Shown: positions 47,745-58,109, numbered from the stretch's first letter. The stretch is DNA of 64,000 nucleotides from Shinisaurus crocodilurus (GCA_021292165.1 CM037876.1:311934492-311998491); one strand, 5' to 3'. The notes: generated from the sequence alone by a model not told the origin. A program made the numbers and translations.

Positions 47745-48105
47745 ACCACCCCACCATGCACTATAAATTAGAGTTGTTCAGCATGGAGCCTTAGGTTGAA
47801 TGCCCCCTCCTTTCACAACCTCCCCGCCTGTAGAAAGCCAGCGTGTCAGGGAGAAGAACCTTACTTCTGTAGCATCGGGGACTGTACTACATGCCTTTTC
47901 TTCATGTCTCAAATTGGCTCTGAAAATATGTGCTCCAATTGCGACATACCAAGTCTATGATTTTCTGATTCTGTAAAGGACCCGGCCGCTTTGAATTCCG
48001 ACCCCGCTCCCTTTTAATTCCCAGGTGCGTTGATTGTGAATAATCCTGTGAAACGGAGGCGACAAGGAGCGGTAGGATGAGAGCTGCTCTTTTGTAGAGC
48101 TTGCT
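47745..48105. other. Unassigned stretch
   Basis: No recognised gene or repeat. Confidence 0.35.
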
Positions 48106-48119
48106 GTTGCCAAGGCAAC
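48106..48119. promoter_or_regulatory. Palindromic RFX X-box-like site
   Basis: gttgccaaggcaac is a perfect 14-bp palindrome and fits the RFX X-box (two GTTGCC half-sites, 2-bp spacer). It lies in sequence I cannot assign to a repeat. Binding is not shown. Confidence 0.55.
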
Positions 48120-48198
48120 GGGTAGCACTCCTCTGTGAGTGTCTTGCAGGGGGGGGGGAGAAATCGGATGACAAAATTGTGAAATCCTGTGGGGTTTT

Positions 48199-48228
48199 GT
48201 AGTGTGTGTGTGTGTGTGTGTGTGTGTA
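48199..48228. repeat. (GT)n microsatellite
   Basis: About 14 gt units. Confidence 0.95.
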
Positions 48229-48229
48229 C

Positions 48230-48680
48230 TCTCTTTGTAGTAAGGTGTCACAAACTGAGCAGGGCTGCCTGAATTTGGTGTCTTTGCATGACCCAAGTTT
48301 CACACCAGAGATAACAAAACTCCCTGTCAGTGCAAGCCCGGAGTGGTTTCTTTGTTCTGCTTAATTTTGAGCTGGGGGTCACACAGCAGCTCAGCCTCAG
48401 TATCTGCTTTTGCAGGTCCCACAGGAGATCTTGAGTCTTCAAGTGCAATCAAAGAGACTCTTCTCTTAGCAGAACTAGAAAAAAAACCCTGGGTGGCTCT
48501 GAAAATGAAATAGAAGCATCTTGATTCCGAACAATGTAATGTTGGCAGCTCGGGATTTAAAATATTTCCTGCTTATGCTCTGAGCATGTGCAGAGTGCCT
48601 TCCGTAGCCACAAGCAGTCTCCTCACCTTTGGGATTAGGCAGAAACGTTTCCCAGGGCAGAAGATGGACTTGCAGGTATC
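48230..48680. other. Unassigned stretch
   Basis: No recognised gene or repeat. Confidence 0.35.
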
Positions 48681-48684
48681 CTTG

Positions 48685-48848
48685 AGGTAACTAACCTAGT
48701 CGGATGGCATGGCTGCGTCAACATTTCTGAAGCTAAGCAGTTCTGAATTTGGCCAGTGTCTTGCAGGAGGGACTGGGAATGTCATTTGCGCCGCCTTAAA
48801 CTCCCTAGACAAAAAGCTGGGATATAAATGCAATAGATATACATAAAA
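48685..48848 (+). mobile_element. 5S rRNA-headed SINE with RTE/BovB-like tail, diverged
   Basis: tctgaagctaagcag and tggccagtgtcttgcaggag, then ggactgggaatg, follow the 5S rRNA internal promoter region with many changes. The 3' part cgccttaaactccctagaca and gggatataaatgcaataga is like the tail of the Sauria SINEs rather than CR1. It resembles the 5S-type SINEs reported from reptiles. Confidence 0.6.
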
Positions 48849-48849
48849 C

Positions 48850-51178
48850 CGAGGTCCGTGTGATGAGAAGCCTCTGGGTGACTGTGGTGCCCACCGCCCA
48901 TCAACTTGCTCACTCTCCCCTCAGCAGCAAGCAGTGATTTCCTTGCTTCTCTTACTGTTCTTAAGTCCAAAGGGAAGCTAGGCACTGCTGGAGGGCCGGT
49001 GGTGGCAGTGCCGGAAGAGGGATCTCCTCAGGTGGCTGTAGCAGCTGTCGGCACGGTTAGCAGTCACTTGGAGGCTTCTCACCTGGTGAAGCCTTGCTTT
49101 TTAGGTTCCTATAGGAATGTGATGTGAAATATAGCTTACAAAGTACGACTTGAATACCGGGCCCACCAGAACCAACAGGTGTTTCAGTGGTATTTCGATT
49201 AGGATCAGGATTAAGCTGCCCCTTTAGGAAGAAAGGGAATGCTTTGTGTTGCCTGTGTTTATCAGTACAAAATGGACTGATAGCTAATCATGTCTATACC
49301 TGTGCTACAAAAAAGATAAAGATTATTCCATTAACTTCAAGGTGGCCCCCTCAAAACAGGTATCATTGTGTCATGCAAAAGGCCTGCAATTATCAGAGTT
49401 TTGGATCATTCACCTAGGCAGAATAAAGGTTTTATTTAGTGGCAAACCACACTTTTAATTGTTATAGCAGCCAATTAGTATGCAACTCTTGTTCAGTTAC
49501 AAAATGGGAAACTTTATATAACTCTGTCTTCGCATCTAAATCCTGCATACTCTGCATGCCAAATTTGGGCAGTCTCTTACCTTGGCATAATTCTGGATCT
49601 ATATAGGGAAGAGGTGCAAAGTTTGTCACATCCTTCTTCCTCCCTGACCACTGGACTTCTGAGATCTCCCCAGCCATTTAGCACACCTCATGCTCAGTCT
49701 TATCTCTGCAGCCATCAGAGCGAGATACAGGCTTGTAAATAAGAACTCGCCTGGTCACCTGTGGGGAGTAAACAACACCTCCAGGTGACCAGATAGCGAA
49801 GCTTTTCAAAAAAAGTGGCTCGTTTTTAGGCCGGATATGACCAATGCAGCCATGTGCAGGTAGATGGGCAAGTGAAATATCTTTGCCTGCTCCTCAGGTT
49901 GCCTGACAGGTGAGGAGTTCCAGAGGCAGGACTACCTGGGCTGTTTTCCTTTGGATTGGAGAGTGAGCACCAGAGAGTTATGACATCTTTTGTAATCGTT
50001 GCTTAATTTGCAAATATATAAGGAAAACGTAAGTGGAAGCAAACTGGTGACGGTAGATCAGATCCCTAGGGAGACAGACACGGTGCCTTCAGCACACTTA
50101 CATCACACACCCACACCCCCTCTGCTTCTTTCACACGGAAAACTGCTGTTTTATTCTCCCCTCTGCTGGATGGGTGTCATCCAAGCATGGATGGGTATCT
50201 CCTGCAAATGTGCAGATCGATTCCCCACTATCTCCTGCAAGCTCCCTAGACTCCCATCAGCTGACCATTCATCTGCATAACACGGGAATGGTCAACCTGA
50301 AACTGTAGAATATATTTTGTGGGTTTATTTGCAAGGCTGAGCCCGAACGGTTTATTTTAAAATGACACCAAAAGTGGGATTCTTCCGATTCGAAGGCATG
50401 CCGGTTACCAAATTTCTGCTTCTGTGATAGGACCAGTTGTTAAGAAACGCCGGTTGCCTTGGTGTGGCATCCACGGAAGGCTGCTTCCAATACTTACGTA
50501 ATTGGCCTCTGCCAACTTACTCGGCCATGCACACGGTTTGGTGGAAATGCAGAGCTGCTGCTCTGGGGCGGCCGGCATGGTGGAAACGGACTGGGGAAAG
50601 TGCCCAGTCCGATGAAGAGACACAGCATCGCTTGTGCGTCTCATGTGACAAACCGGGAAGAGGTACGCTCCGATACACTTTTCCAAGAGGAGGGACTTCT
50701 CCGCTCCTGGCTTGCTTCCAGTTGTGCGGCCGGCATATTTGGCAGAAGATAAGGAGTGCCTTGTGAGTGCAGAGGAGCAATGCAAATATTATGAATATTT
50801 GCGAAGGAGATCCCACCTAAGTTTAGAGCTCAAGGTGTGTTGTTGTTGTTTTTCAAGAGGCGGTCTTATGCGTTTTCTTTTCTTTTCTGTATATATTAGA
50901 GAACGGACCCAGCTTTGCACGGGTTGGAATAGCCCTTAGGTTGATACAGTGATGCCTTCGAGAAAAGTGACGCAGCGGTCAGAGTTGGACACGTGGTGCC
51001 CGCCCTGTCTGAGAGCAGCTGTGGCCGCTGGAGTCCCTAGACTTGACCCCTGCCACAGCCCCGAGGGAAGGGTCTGCCCACTCCATTCCCCTGAGGGGGG
51101 CAGCCCCACACCAAAGTAGAGGGGTTAGGGCCTATAACTTCGTTCCTCGGCCTGCTAATCTCCCCTGGCTTCAAACTG
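48850..51178. other. Long unassigned stretch
   Basis: About 2.3 kb without a recognised transposon or exon. Overlapping open frames on both strands at 50405-50816 have no family resemblance and are probably spurious. A short gttgttgttgttttt patch is at 50838-50852. This is one of the two largest repeat-poor blocks of the window. Confidence 0.45.
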
Positions 51179-51179
51179 T

Positions 51180-51425
51180 ATTTTATTTTTTTATTTTATT
51201 TATTATATTTATATCCCACCTTTTTTTCCTGCAAGGAACCCGAGGCGGCTAACATAATCCTCCTCCTCTCCATTTTATCAACAACAACCCTGTGAAGTAG
51301 GTGAGGCTGAGAGTCAGTGCCTGGCCCAATGTCACCCAGTGAGCTTCATGGCCGAGCGGGGACCAGAGCATGGTCTCCCGAGTCCCAGTCCAGCAGTCTA
51401 ACCACTGCGCCACACTGGCTCCCGC
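51180..51425 (-). mobile_element. Sauria-type SINE, minus strand
   Basis: Complete but slightly diverged: agccagtgtggcgcagtggt at the right end, a shortened B box region (accatgctctggtcc), body, tail ttattttatttattatatt. Confidence 0.9.
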
Positions 51426-51429
51426 ATGT

Positions 51430-51660
51430 ATGGACTGCAAAGCTATGCGCTGGTTTGGGAAGCCCGCCCCTAGTAGCTGAAGTGATTACTGTAGGATTCA
51501 ACCACACGGACGCATTAAAATTAATTAAAATTAATCATTGTGCTTTAAAGACAAAATAACTCCGAGGTGCATACCTTTAGGGTCCCCTTAGTATGTATGC
51601 CAAGTTTCATGTGTGTAGGTTTCACAGTTATGGCACTATGTTGCTGAGGGATTGAAGGAC
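51430..51660. other. Unassigned short stretch
   Basis: No recognised feature. Confidence 0.3.
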
Positions 51661-51663
51661 TGG

Positions 51664-51816
51664 GTGACTTTGGGCCAGTCACTGCCTCTCAGCCTAACCT
51701 ACCTCACAGGATTGTTGTGAGGATAAAATCAAGAGGAGGAGGAGGAGGATTATGTAAACCGCCTTGGGTTCCTTGCAGGAAAAAAGGCGGGGTATAAATG
51801 TAATAAATAAATAAGG
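51664..51816 (+). mobile_element. Sauria-type SINE, 5'-truncated
   Basis: Starts at gtgactttgggccagtcact, runs to the tail cggggtataaatgtaataaa. The head is missing. Truncated near the same point as the copy at 43273-43425. Confidence 0.9.
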
Positions 51817-52039
51817 ACAGATGCACACACTTTCTCTTTGATTATTATAGATTTCTTGGATAAATAAAGTTTGCAAGACACACGCCCATCTGCAAAAAGC
51901 AAAATATCTCATTTGTTGAAATCTGAAGGCTTGCTCATTTGGTACAGAAATGAGTACCGGGGGTGGGTGGGGGAAATCAGGGGTCTACCTGACAAGTGTT
52001 ATCCATGAGCCTAACTAATTTAATCTAGAGTGCAGTCAT

Positions 52040-52162
52040 AAAACTTTCTACTCAGAAGTAAGTCCCATGTTGTTCAGTAGGCCTTACTCCCTAGTGCAGT
52101 GTTCTCCAACCTTGGGTCCTCAGATGTTTTTGGCCTACAACTCCCAGGATGCCCCAGCCAGG
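52040..52162. repeat. ctactcagaagtaagtccc repeat followed by FB-A left arm (A15)
   Basis: 52042-52096 belongs to the repeat at 30090-30170. At 52097 a canonical FB-A left arm begins and continues to gatgccccagccag near 52160. The right arm and the downstream half of the host repeat are lost. Confidence 0.75.
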
Positions 52163-52164
52163 GC

Positions 52165-52540
52165 AGTCTCATCAGTATCTTCAGGTGAACGGTGTTTGAA
52201 TGTGCTGAAGCAGGTCAGGAATTACTACCACACGATGGGACAAGAAGAGCATCACAGGATGGGACAAGATCATCGGAATGGGCTTGCTCTGCTTAACATT
52301 AAACTGTGACACTGCAAGAAAACTAAATTTCCCCCCAATAATCGGTGAATTTGCCCAGGAAAAAAAAAAGCTAGAAAAGCACTTGTCAAATAACAAGGGA
52401 CATTTATTACGGATTATCGCATTGTGATCTTTTCTGTGTTAAAAGCGCTAATTTGTTCAATGTAAAACAGAACCCTCATTTTTGTAACCCTCTTTTGGCA
52501 TTTCCTCATTTTTTTTTTTTTTTTTAATATACCGGGAGAG
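52165..52540. other. Unassigned stretch
   Basis: Local duplication of gatgggacaagaagagcatc / gatgggacaagatcat at 52232-52273. A T run of about 17 at 52510-52526. Otherwise unassigned. Confidence 0.35.
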
Positions 52541-52544
52541 CCTC

Positions 52545-53050
52545 GAAAAATGGGAGTGGCCTCTCCAGGTCTCTGAGAGGGCCGGCCCGTGGGCACTTGC
52601 TGAAATAAAAGGTGCACCCCACCCCACCCAGCCCGATCTCTGTTGCATCGGATCCCCCTGGCCAAGCCGCCCCCTTGAATCTTTCTGCCTGAGGTTTTTT
52701 TCTCTGAAGTCAAATGCCCTCCTCTCCCCTGTCCATACATCCTTTTTTACAAATAGGGGTGTCCTTAGGAGACAGGGCCCTTTAAAGACACACACACACA
52801 CACAGAGACACTTTAGAGCAGTGTTCTCCAACCTTGGGTCCCCAGATGTTTTTGGCCTACAACTCCCAGCATGCCCCAGCCAGCTTCGCTGGCTGGGGCA
52901 TGCTGGGAGTTGTAGGCCAAAAACATCTGGGGACCCAAGGTTGGAGAACACTGCTTTAGAGCATATGCAAATGTGTGCATCATTATTATTTTTTGTCCTG
53001 TGGACCTGAGTCCTGAATCTTTCCCTGTTCCCAGCACCGCCCTGCATATC
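52545..53050 (-). repeat. Composite dispersed repeat containing FB-A (copy 2)
   Basis: On the minus strand it has the same order as 26375-26960: gactcaggtccacaggac, atttgcatatgc, FB-A, then tgtgtgtgtgtctttaaagg, cctaaggacacccctatttg and ggagaggagggcatttgact. Similarity continues through both flanks of the FB-A insertion. Confidence 0.72.
52819..52953. mobile_element. FB-A hAT-type MITE, copy A16
   Basis: Canonical 135-bp copy. Perfect 8-bp target duplication ctttagag at 52811-52818 and 52954-52961. It lies at the same place in the composite repeat as copy A9. Confidence 0.94.
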
Positions 53051-53244
53051 CACAAACCAGTTCTAGCAGTTTTCATCTGCACCAAGAGCAGGTATTTGGT
53101 AAAGGGAAGGGCTCTTAACTGCCCATTCCAGACCAAGCCACCCAAAAATACTTTTCATGACAACAGGGAACAATATATTGTGGCTGGGGAAAATCCCCCC
53201 CCCCAAGCTCCGGTGAGGATTACAGCATGGCTCATGGCAAAGGA

Positions 53245-53318
53245 TTCTGGAAGGTGTAGTCCGGCAACATCTCTGGGGGACCCGAGGCTGGAGAGCCCTG
53301 AGCTAGGCTTCAGAGGGA
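53245..53318 (-). repeat. FB-B/FB-A-like right arm
   Basis: gattctggaaggtgtagtcc, ggcaacatctctgggggacc, cgaggctggagagccctgag. Only the right arm remains. Confidence 0.55.
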
Positions 53319-53454
53319 GCAGGGAATTCTGGGGTGTGGGCTGACGGATGAGGTCAGCCTCCCTGCTAATCAAAAAAAAAAAATGCCAGCGCTGCTCCCC
53401 TCAGATCCCTGGCTCCACTGAACCACTGCCCTGTGAAGTAGGACACTTGGGCCA

Positions 53455-54070
53455 CCCTAACGTTGGGCTGTGAAGGATTGAGGCCTACACAGGCTTAGGT
53501 TAGTTGAAGCCTGTAGGCCCAAACACTTCCCTAAATTAGTTGAAGCCTGAAGGCCCGAACATTTCATGATGGGAGGGGGGGGACATTTGTGAGTTTCAGT
53601 TCACCCAATAGAAGTTAAAGTATTATTTTTTCCTGTTCAAGGTCACATGGTTATAACCTTCCAATCCTGGGAAGGCTTTATTTGTGTGGGGTGTGGTCAG
53701 CTAGAGCCAGAGAGAGAGAGAGAGACTGCAGAGGAGAGAGGTAGACAGAAGTTAAGTTAGAGAACCTTGTGTTGTTTGTCTGTTTAATTTTTATCATACT
53801 TGCTTTTGAATTATAACTGCTCTATTGTGTACCTAAATACCCTAATGTAATAAGTAAACTGTTGTTGTTTAACCCATGTTGTTGGAGTGACTGATTCACC
53901 ACGCCTGAAGCCTATTCCCATGCTACTGGAAACAGGCAAAGGATTTGATCTCCTGGAACGGGAGAAGCTTTGAGAAGAGGCGGAGATCTTCCAAAGGCAG
54001 GTCAAGAGGTCCCTGCAGTAGCGGAACCTTGACATGGGCGTCTCTGTACAATTCACCCAGATCCATGGAA
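53455..54070 (+). other. LTR-like stretch (weak), with local duplication
   Basis: Begins tgtgaaggattgaggcc. ggttagttgaagcctgtagg and aaattagttgaagcctgaag are a local tandem pair (53500-53560). Further on, a T-rich stretch, a poly-A-like aataagtaaactg at 53853 and a following tail (tgttggagtgactgattcac) give an LTR-like order. No viral gene or second LTR seen. Confidence 0.25.
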
Positions 54071-54665
54071 TGTCATTCTTGTGGTGTCAGGTGATCTCCT
54101 GGTCGCCCGAAACAATAGCTAGTTCAGACCAGAGCTTGGCATTTCTGTACTAAACATAAATTCCCAAGCCAACCCACTGGGGCCACCCTCAAGTGGGGGG
54201 GAAAAGACTGTCCAGATCCTACATTGCACTTCCCAACTTCAATGGCCCAGTTTGAGGCTTGGCCCAGAGGGAATTCCCTTATCCACTCGCTTTAATTGAA
54301 TCTTGAAGGGACCAGGTGGAGAGGCTGTAACCTGGATGCGGCTTGCTTCTTCCGAGCCGAGATGATTTGAGTTCTTCAAATAAAAGACAGCCGGAGGCCA
54401 CAAAAGTATAATTTAATTCAATTTAATTGATGGTATGTGGGTCACCACCCCTACATGCACAGAATTAGAAGAGGGGCACATTTAGAAACCTACTTCTGTG
54501 GGCCTGTCTGATCTCTCATAGGAATTTTAGGCGCTTTGTAAGTGAATCACAAGAAAAACAACTTTATTATTTTTAATGCCCTGCAATGTAAAAAAAAAAA
54601 TTCCCCCAAAGTTGCTTTCAAAAGAAAAATATATAATAACAGTAAAAAATACATATTAAAACAAA
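54071..54665. other. Unassigned stretch
   Basis: Unique-looking. An A run at 54590-54600. Nothing recognised. Confidence 0.35.
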
Positions 54666-54671
54666 TGCAAT

Positions 54672-54932
54672 TACCAGTAATACCTTGGATTGAGAGCATA
54701 ATTCGTTCCGGAAATGTGCTTGTAATTCAAAACACTCTTATATCAAAGTCTCTGGCGGGCGTGAGCGGGGCCGATTTTGGCCCGCTACGCCCACTCGAGG
54801 CGAGCGGTTACATCCCTAGTTGTCTTGCAAGACCTTGCTTGTTTATCAAGTCAAAAAAATTTTAAAAAATTTGCTTGTCTTGCAAAACGCTCTCAGACCA
54901 AGTTACTTGCAATCCAAGGTATTACTGTGACA
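54672..54932. mobile_element. MITE with cagtaataccttggattg ends
   Basis: The left end cagtaataccttggattg is exactly inverted at the right end as caatccaaggtattactg. Partial inner pairing (ttgcttgtcttgcaa, cttgcaagaccttgc). About 255 bp, no coding capacity. The ends recall Tigger/pogo-type elements but a TA duplication is not clear. Confidence 0.7.
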
Positions 54933-55019
54933 CAATTGCAAAAGCACTGCAGCGTTAAAAAAAAACCCCCAAGAAAACAGCATTAAAAAGAATTAATTCT
55001 AAAATGCCTGATGGAATTA

Positions 55020-55200
55020 AAAGTTTTCCACTACCCATCTGAAAACAGAAAGAGGAGTCTGGCAGACCTCCCCAGGGAGAGAATTCCACAACTGCAGTGC
55101 CGCCACCAAAAAGGTCCTGGCTCTGGTACGCGTCAACCAGATCTTGAATGATGATTCCAGATCTTAAATCATGACAGCCCAGAGAGCAGGGCCTTGGATT
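55020..55200 (-). mobile_element. L2-type LINE fragment, ORF2 C terminus, minus strand
   Basis: Minus-strand translation gives LFGGGTAVVEF-like and FLVAALQLWNSLPGEV-like sequence, the C-terminal LWN-LP block of L2 proteins. It is broken and truncated. Confidence 0.6.
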
Positions 55201-55309
55201 TTGATCTCGGGGCTCGGGCAGGTTCATATAGGCATCTGTGCAGAGCAGGGGCGTTGTTAAGCCTGGAGCCATGGGGCCTCAGCCCCGAATCTATCCCCAG
55301 AGCCCTAAG

Positions 55310-55690
55310 TGTCCATCGGTGCCAATGGAAAGTCTCCCCCCACCCCAGCTCAGTGAAATTGTCATGCAGGGGGCAACTTTCAGGGTGGATTGAGGCTAAC
55401 AAGGGAAGGGTTAACCGCCCTCCCCACATGCTGCAATGCCCCCCAACGCCCCCCCCAGCTGCATGTCAATTAAGCTGAGAAAAAAATCTTTCCATTGGTG
55501 CCAGTGGGAGGATTTTTCTAAGCTCAGTTGCCATGCAAGGGGGGGGGATTTCTGGGGGGATCACAGTTGGAAGAGAAACGGTTAACCCTCCCCTCCGAGT
55601 AAACTGTGCTCCCCCGCTCCCAAATGCCGCCTCCACATGGCAATTAAGCTTAGAAAAAGACCTTCCATTGATTACAGTGGGAAGATCGAG
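55310..55690. repeat. Two diverged tandem units of about 180 bp
   Basis: Both units (about 55312-55491 and 55492-55670) have, in order, gccaatggaaag/gccagtgggagg, agctcagtgaaattgtcatg / agctcagttgccatg, a G run, ggttaaccgccctcccc / ggttaaccctcccct, and gtcaattaagctgagaaa / gcaattaagcttagaaa. Confidence 0.75.
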
Positions 55691-55904
55691 GCCCAAATCT
55701 TTTAAGTGCTTAGCCAACAGAGCCTGGTTTACTGTTGGAAACAGAGCTTCGCAGGGAGAAGCTCTTATCTCCAATCAGCTGCTGATCAGAGCAGATCAGA
55801 GATAAGAGCTTTTCCCTGCTGGAGAGAAGGGGCAGTGCCTGGGGAGGACGTTGCTGAGTGATTCAGTACTGTTTACTGCTGAGACTGGTCCTTCAGAGGC
55901 TTGT

Positions 55905-55950
55905 CCTGCTTACTTCTGAGTAGACATGCTTCTGAGTAGACATGCAGAGG
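55905..55950. repeat. ttctgagtagacatgc tandem pair
   Basis: The 17-bp word cttctgagtagacatg occurs twice in a row. It is the reverse of the ctactcagaagtaagtccc repeat seen at 52042. Confidence 0.7.
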
Positions 55951-56260
55951 CTTGGTATTTGGAATGCTATTTGAAAGTGCTGTGGAACCGTTCATTCCTG
56001 CTGGGTATATTTAAAATTAAAGGGCAAGATGATAGTGTTTCTTCAGAGATCCGAAGGGTTGCCATGCAGAAGTTGGGGCAGTCTTGTCCTCTGTTGCTCC
56101 AGAGGTTAGGACTAGAACCAGTGAGTAGAAATGGCAAGGAATCCGAATTTGGCTAAATACTAGGAGATATTCCTCACTGTAAGTGGAACAGACAAGCCTT
56201 GGAAAGTACTTCTTTGCTGGAAGTACTCATACAGAGGCTAGAGAGCCATCAGTCAGGGAT

Positions 56261-56395
56261 CAGCCTTCCCCAACCTGGGGCCTTCCAGATGTGTTGCACT
56301 ACAACTCCCAGAACTCCCTAGCCAGCATAGCTGATGGGGTTTCCTGGGAGTTGTAGTCCAACACTTCTGAAAGGCCCCAGGTTGGGGAAGGCTAC
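56261..56395. mobile_element. FB-B foldback, best complete copy
   Basis: Left end cagccttccccaacctgggg, arm ccagatgtgttgcactacaa, right arm ttgtagtccaacacttctga, right end ccaggttggggaaggct. This gives the FB-B ends: cagccttccccaacctgg. No matching 8-bp flank (tcagggat versus actgcagt). Confidence 0.85.
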
Positions 56396-56407
56396 TGCAG
56401 TTATTAT

Positions 56408-56487
56408 ACCTCCTGCATTGAGCAAGAGGTTGGATCAGATGATCTCCAAGGTCCCATCCAGGTCTAAAATTCTATGATTCTCTGACA
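56408..56487 (+). mobile_element. CR1 LINE tail
   Basis: ctcctgcattgagcaagagg, ttggatcagatgatctccaa, ending attctatgattctctga. Only the last 80 bp of CR1. Confidence 0.85.
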
Positions 56488-56582
56488 CAGTTTTACCACC
56501 TAGATGAGATTTAGGACTGAGCAACATTAAGAATTAAATGAAAATGTAAGTTGTCCCCAGGCCTGGACTACCTGAGCCTTTG

Positions 56583-56584
<2 letters not shown>

Positions 56585-56622
<38 letters not shown>
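56585..56622. repeat. (GT)n microsatellite
   Basis: About 18 gt units. Confidence 0.95.
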
Positions 56623-56937
56623 ACGATCACAGGGCATGTGACCTGTTTGCTGTATTTGAAGCTCTGGAACAGGCCCTTGTGAATACTTTGCTCCAGGTGC
56701 TGATTGCTAATTAATTAATTCATCCTTCGAATGGATGCCTAATTAAAGTAGTCCAAAAGGCTTCATGCTAAGGGGACCGTTATTCAGACAGAGGCCTCTG
56801 TCACTGCTGATGACATCGCTGGAAGAAATCCAACAGGCCTCCGGGGCCAGGCGTGTTTGTCTTTGTTTGGTGGTTACTAAAAATAAAACTTTTGATCTCA
56901 GTCAACTGGAAGAGGTGATGCAACTGGAAGAGGTGAT

Positions 56938-57262
56938 GCAGCTACGCTGGCTGGGGCATACTGGGAGTTGTAGGCCAAAAACATCTGGGGACCCAAGGTT
57001 GGAGAACACTGGGTTAGGAGATCTCGCAAAGAGAAGAAGGTCAACATGCGAGAGCTCTTAAATGGTGAGGTGCACCCACCTCATCTCATCCCCCAAGTCC
57101 CCTCTTGCTTATCTGGACTCTTTAAAAGGGCCCAGCGTGGTCCCCCAAGCCAACATCCGGCAACCTTTTCACAGCTTGGCACTTTGGAGGAGGTCAAGTT
57201 GGGAAGCAAGGTGCAACACGCAAAAGACACCATGGAATAATTGCTCTTGGCGACATCCGTAA
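56938..57262 (+). repeat. FB-A right arm plus duplicated segment, copy 1
   Basis: 56938-57011 is an FB-A right half (A17, ending aacactgggttaggagat). 57012-57262 is nearly identical to 62953-63203 (gagaagaaggtcaacatgcg, ctttaaaagggcccagcgtg, gcttggcactttggagg). Just upstream gcaactggaagaggtgat is repeated in tandem. Confidence 0.85.
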
Positions 57263-57264
57263 GA

Positions 57265-57620
57265 ACAGAGGCGGTGGGCAGTGGTAGAAATCTAGGGGAA
57301 GTGGTAGAAATCTTGGCATGGCCAACAACACACCGGTGGAAAATGTAGATCAAGCTGCGCTGCTCCTAGTAGTCTTGCATTTTCGTCCCTCTGGGCTTTT
57401 CTCTCCCATTTCCACAACCAGCGAGTGGTGCTCCTAAGTTCCATTCATTCAAACCATTTGTGATTGCTGCTTTGGGCTGCCCCGCCACTCTGGAAAGGCT
57501 ATGTTCCATATCCACCTCATCAGTTCATGCACAATGGTCCTCTTTGGACAAGTTTTTGTTTTTTTAATCACGCTTCATATGTTAATCTGCTCACCCTTGC
57601 AATGATAAAAATGTATTAAA
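57265..57620. other. Unassigned stretch
   Basis: A short local repeat (gtggtagaaatctaggggaa / gtggtagaaatcttggc). Nothing else recognised. Confidence 0.35.
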
Positions 57621-57626
57621 TAAATA

Positions 57627-57720
57627 AATGATAATTACCTTAACAGTTGCCATTCACAAAACATCTTAACACCAAACAGCCGTTTTTTGTGAATGGCAAC
57701 TTGTTAAGGCAATTATCATT
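57627..57720. mobile_element. FB-G foldback, 94 bp
   Basis: Left arm aatgataattaccttaacag and ttgccattcacaaaa. Right arm ttttgtgaatggcaac and ttgttaaggcaattatcatt. Arms of about 35 bp with few mismatches. The loop is catcttaacaccaaacagccg. Unlike the other foldbacks it lacks the ctacaactcccag core. Confidence 0.8.
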
Positions 57721-57814
57721 GTCTGTACTTTTTGCATTTCAATTCTTTCTGACCATCCCCCCCCCCCCCAGCATGTGTTTATAAATCTGCCAATTTGAGG
57801 TCAAACACTTCATG

Positions 57815-57897
57815 CATCTGAGGAAGTGGCCAGTGGCCAGGAAAGCTTATGCCAGAATAAATGTGTCATTCTTTAAGGCGCACAAGACACTCACCTG
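57815..57897 (+). repeat. FB-L repeat copy, plus orientation
   Basis: gaagtggccagtggccagga, aagcttatgccagaataaat and cattctttaaggcgcacaag. Reverse of 36965-37045 and 44150-44245. Confidence 0.55.
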
Positions 57898-57904
57898 GTT
57901 TAAA

Positions 57905-58085
57905 AGAAGCCACCATGGTTTACTTAAGTCACAGTAGCTTATTTAAGTCCCTCCGATAACCCACGGGCTGTTGTAGGGTTATTGGAGGATTGTTTCCCCC
58001 TCCCACAAGCCATGCCACCCGGCTTCGGACAACACAACAAGCCGCACCTGGGCGGTGATTATGGAAATCGCTCCCCCCATGTGCC
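57905..58085. repeat. FB-F-like foldback pieces
   Basis: agccaccatggtttacttaa, then ttcggacaacacaacaagcc with ccgcacctgggcggtgatta. A complementary half lies at 58365-58480 (gcaagccgcggtgacttatt, ggtgcggcttgtcgtggctt). The SINE at 58110-58350 sits between the halves, so it may have inserted into one foldback. Confidence 0.5.
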
Positions 58086-58109
58086 TGGCACTTGCGGCAA
58101 TTTAAATGT

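Noticed and set aside
50405..50816. Overlapping frames of 97-126 codons as host exons
   Set aside because: They lie on both strands across the same bases with no shared domain, and no paired splice sites or conservation can be judged from sequence alone.
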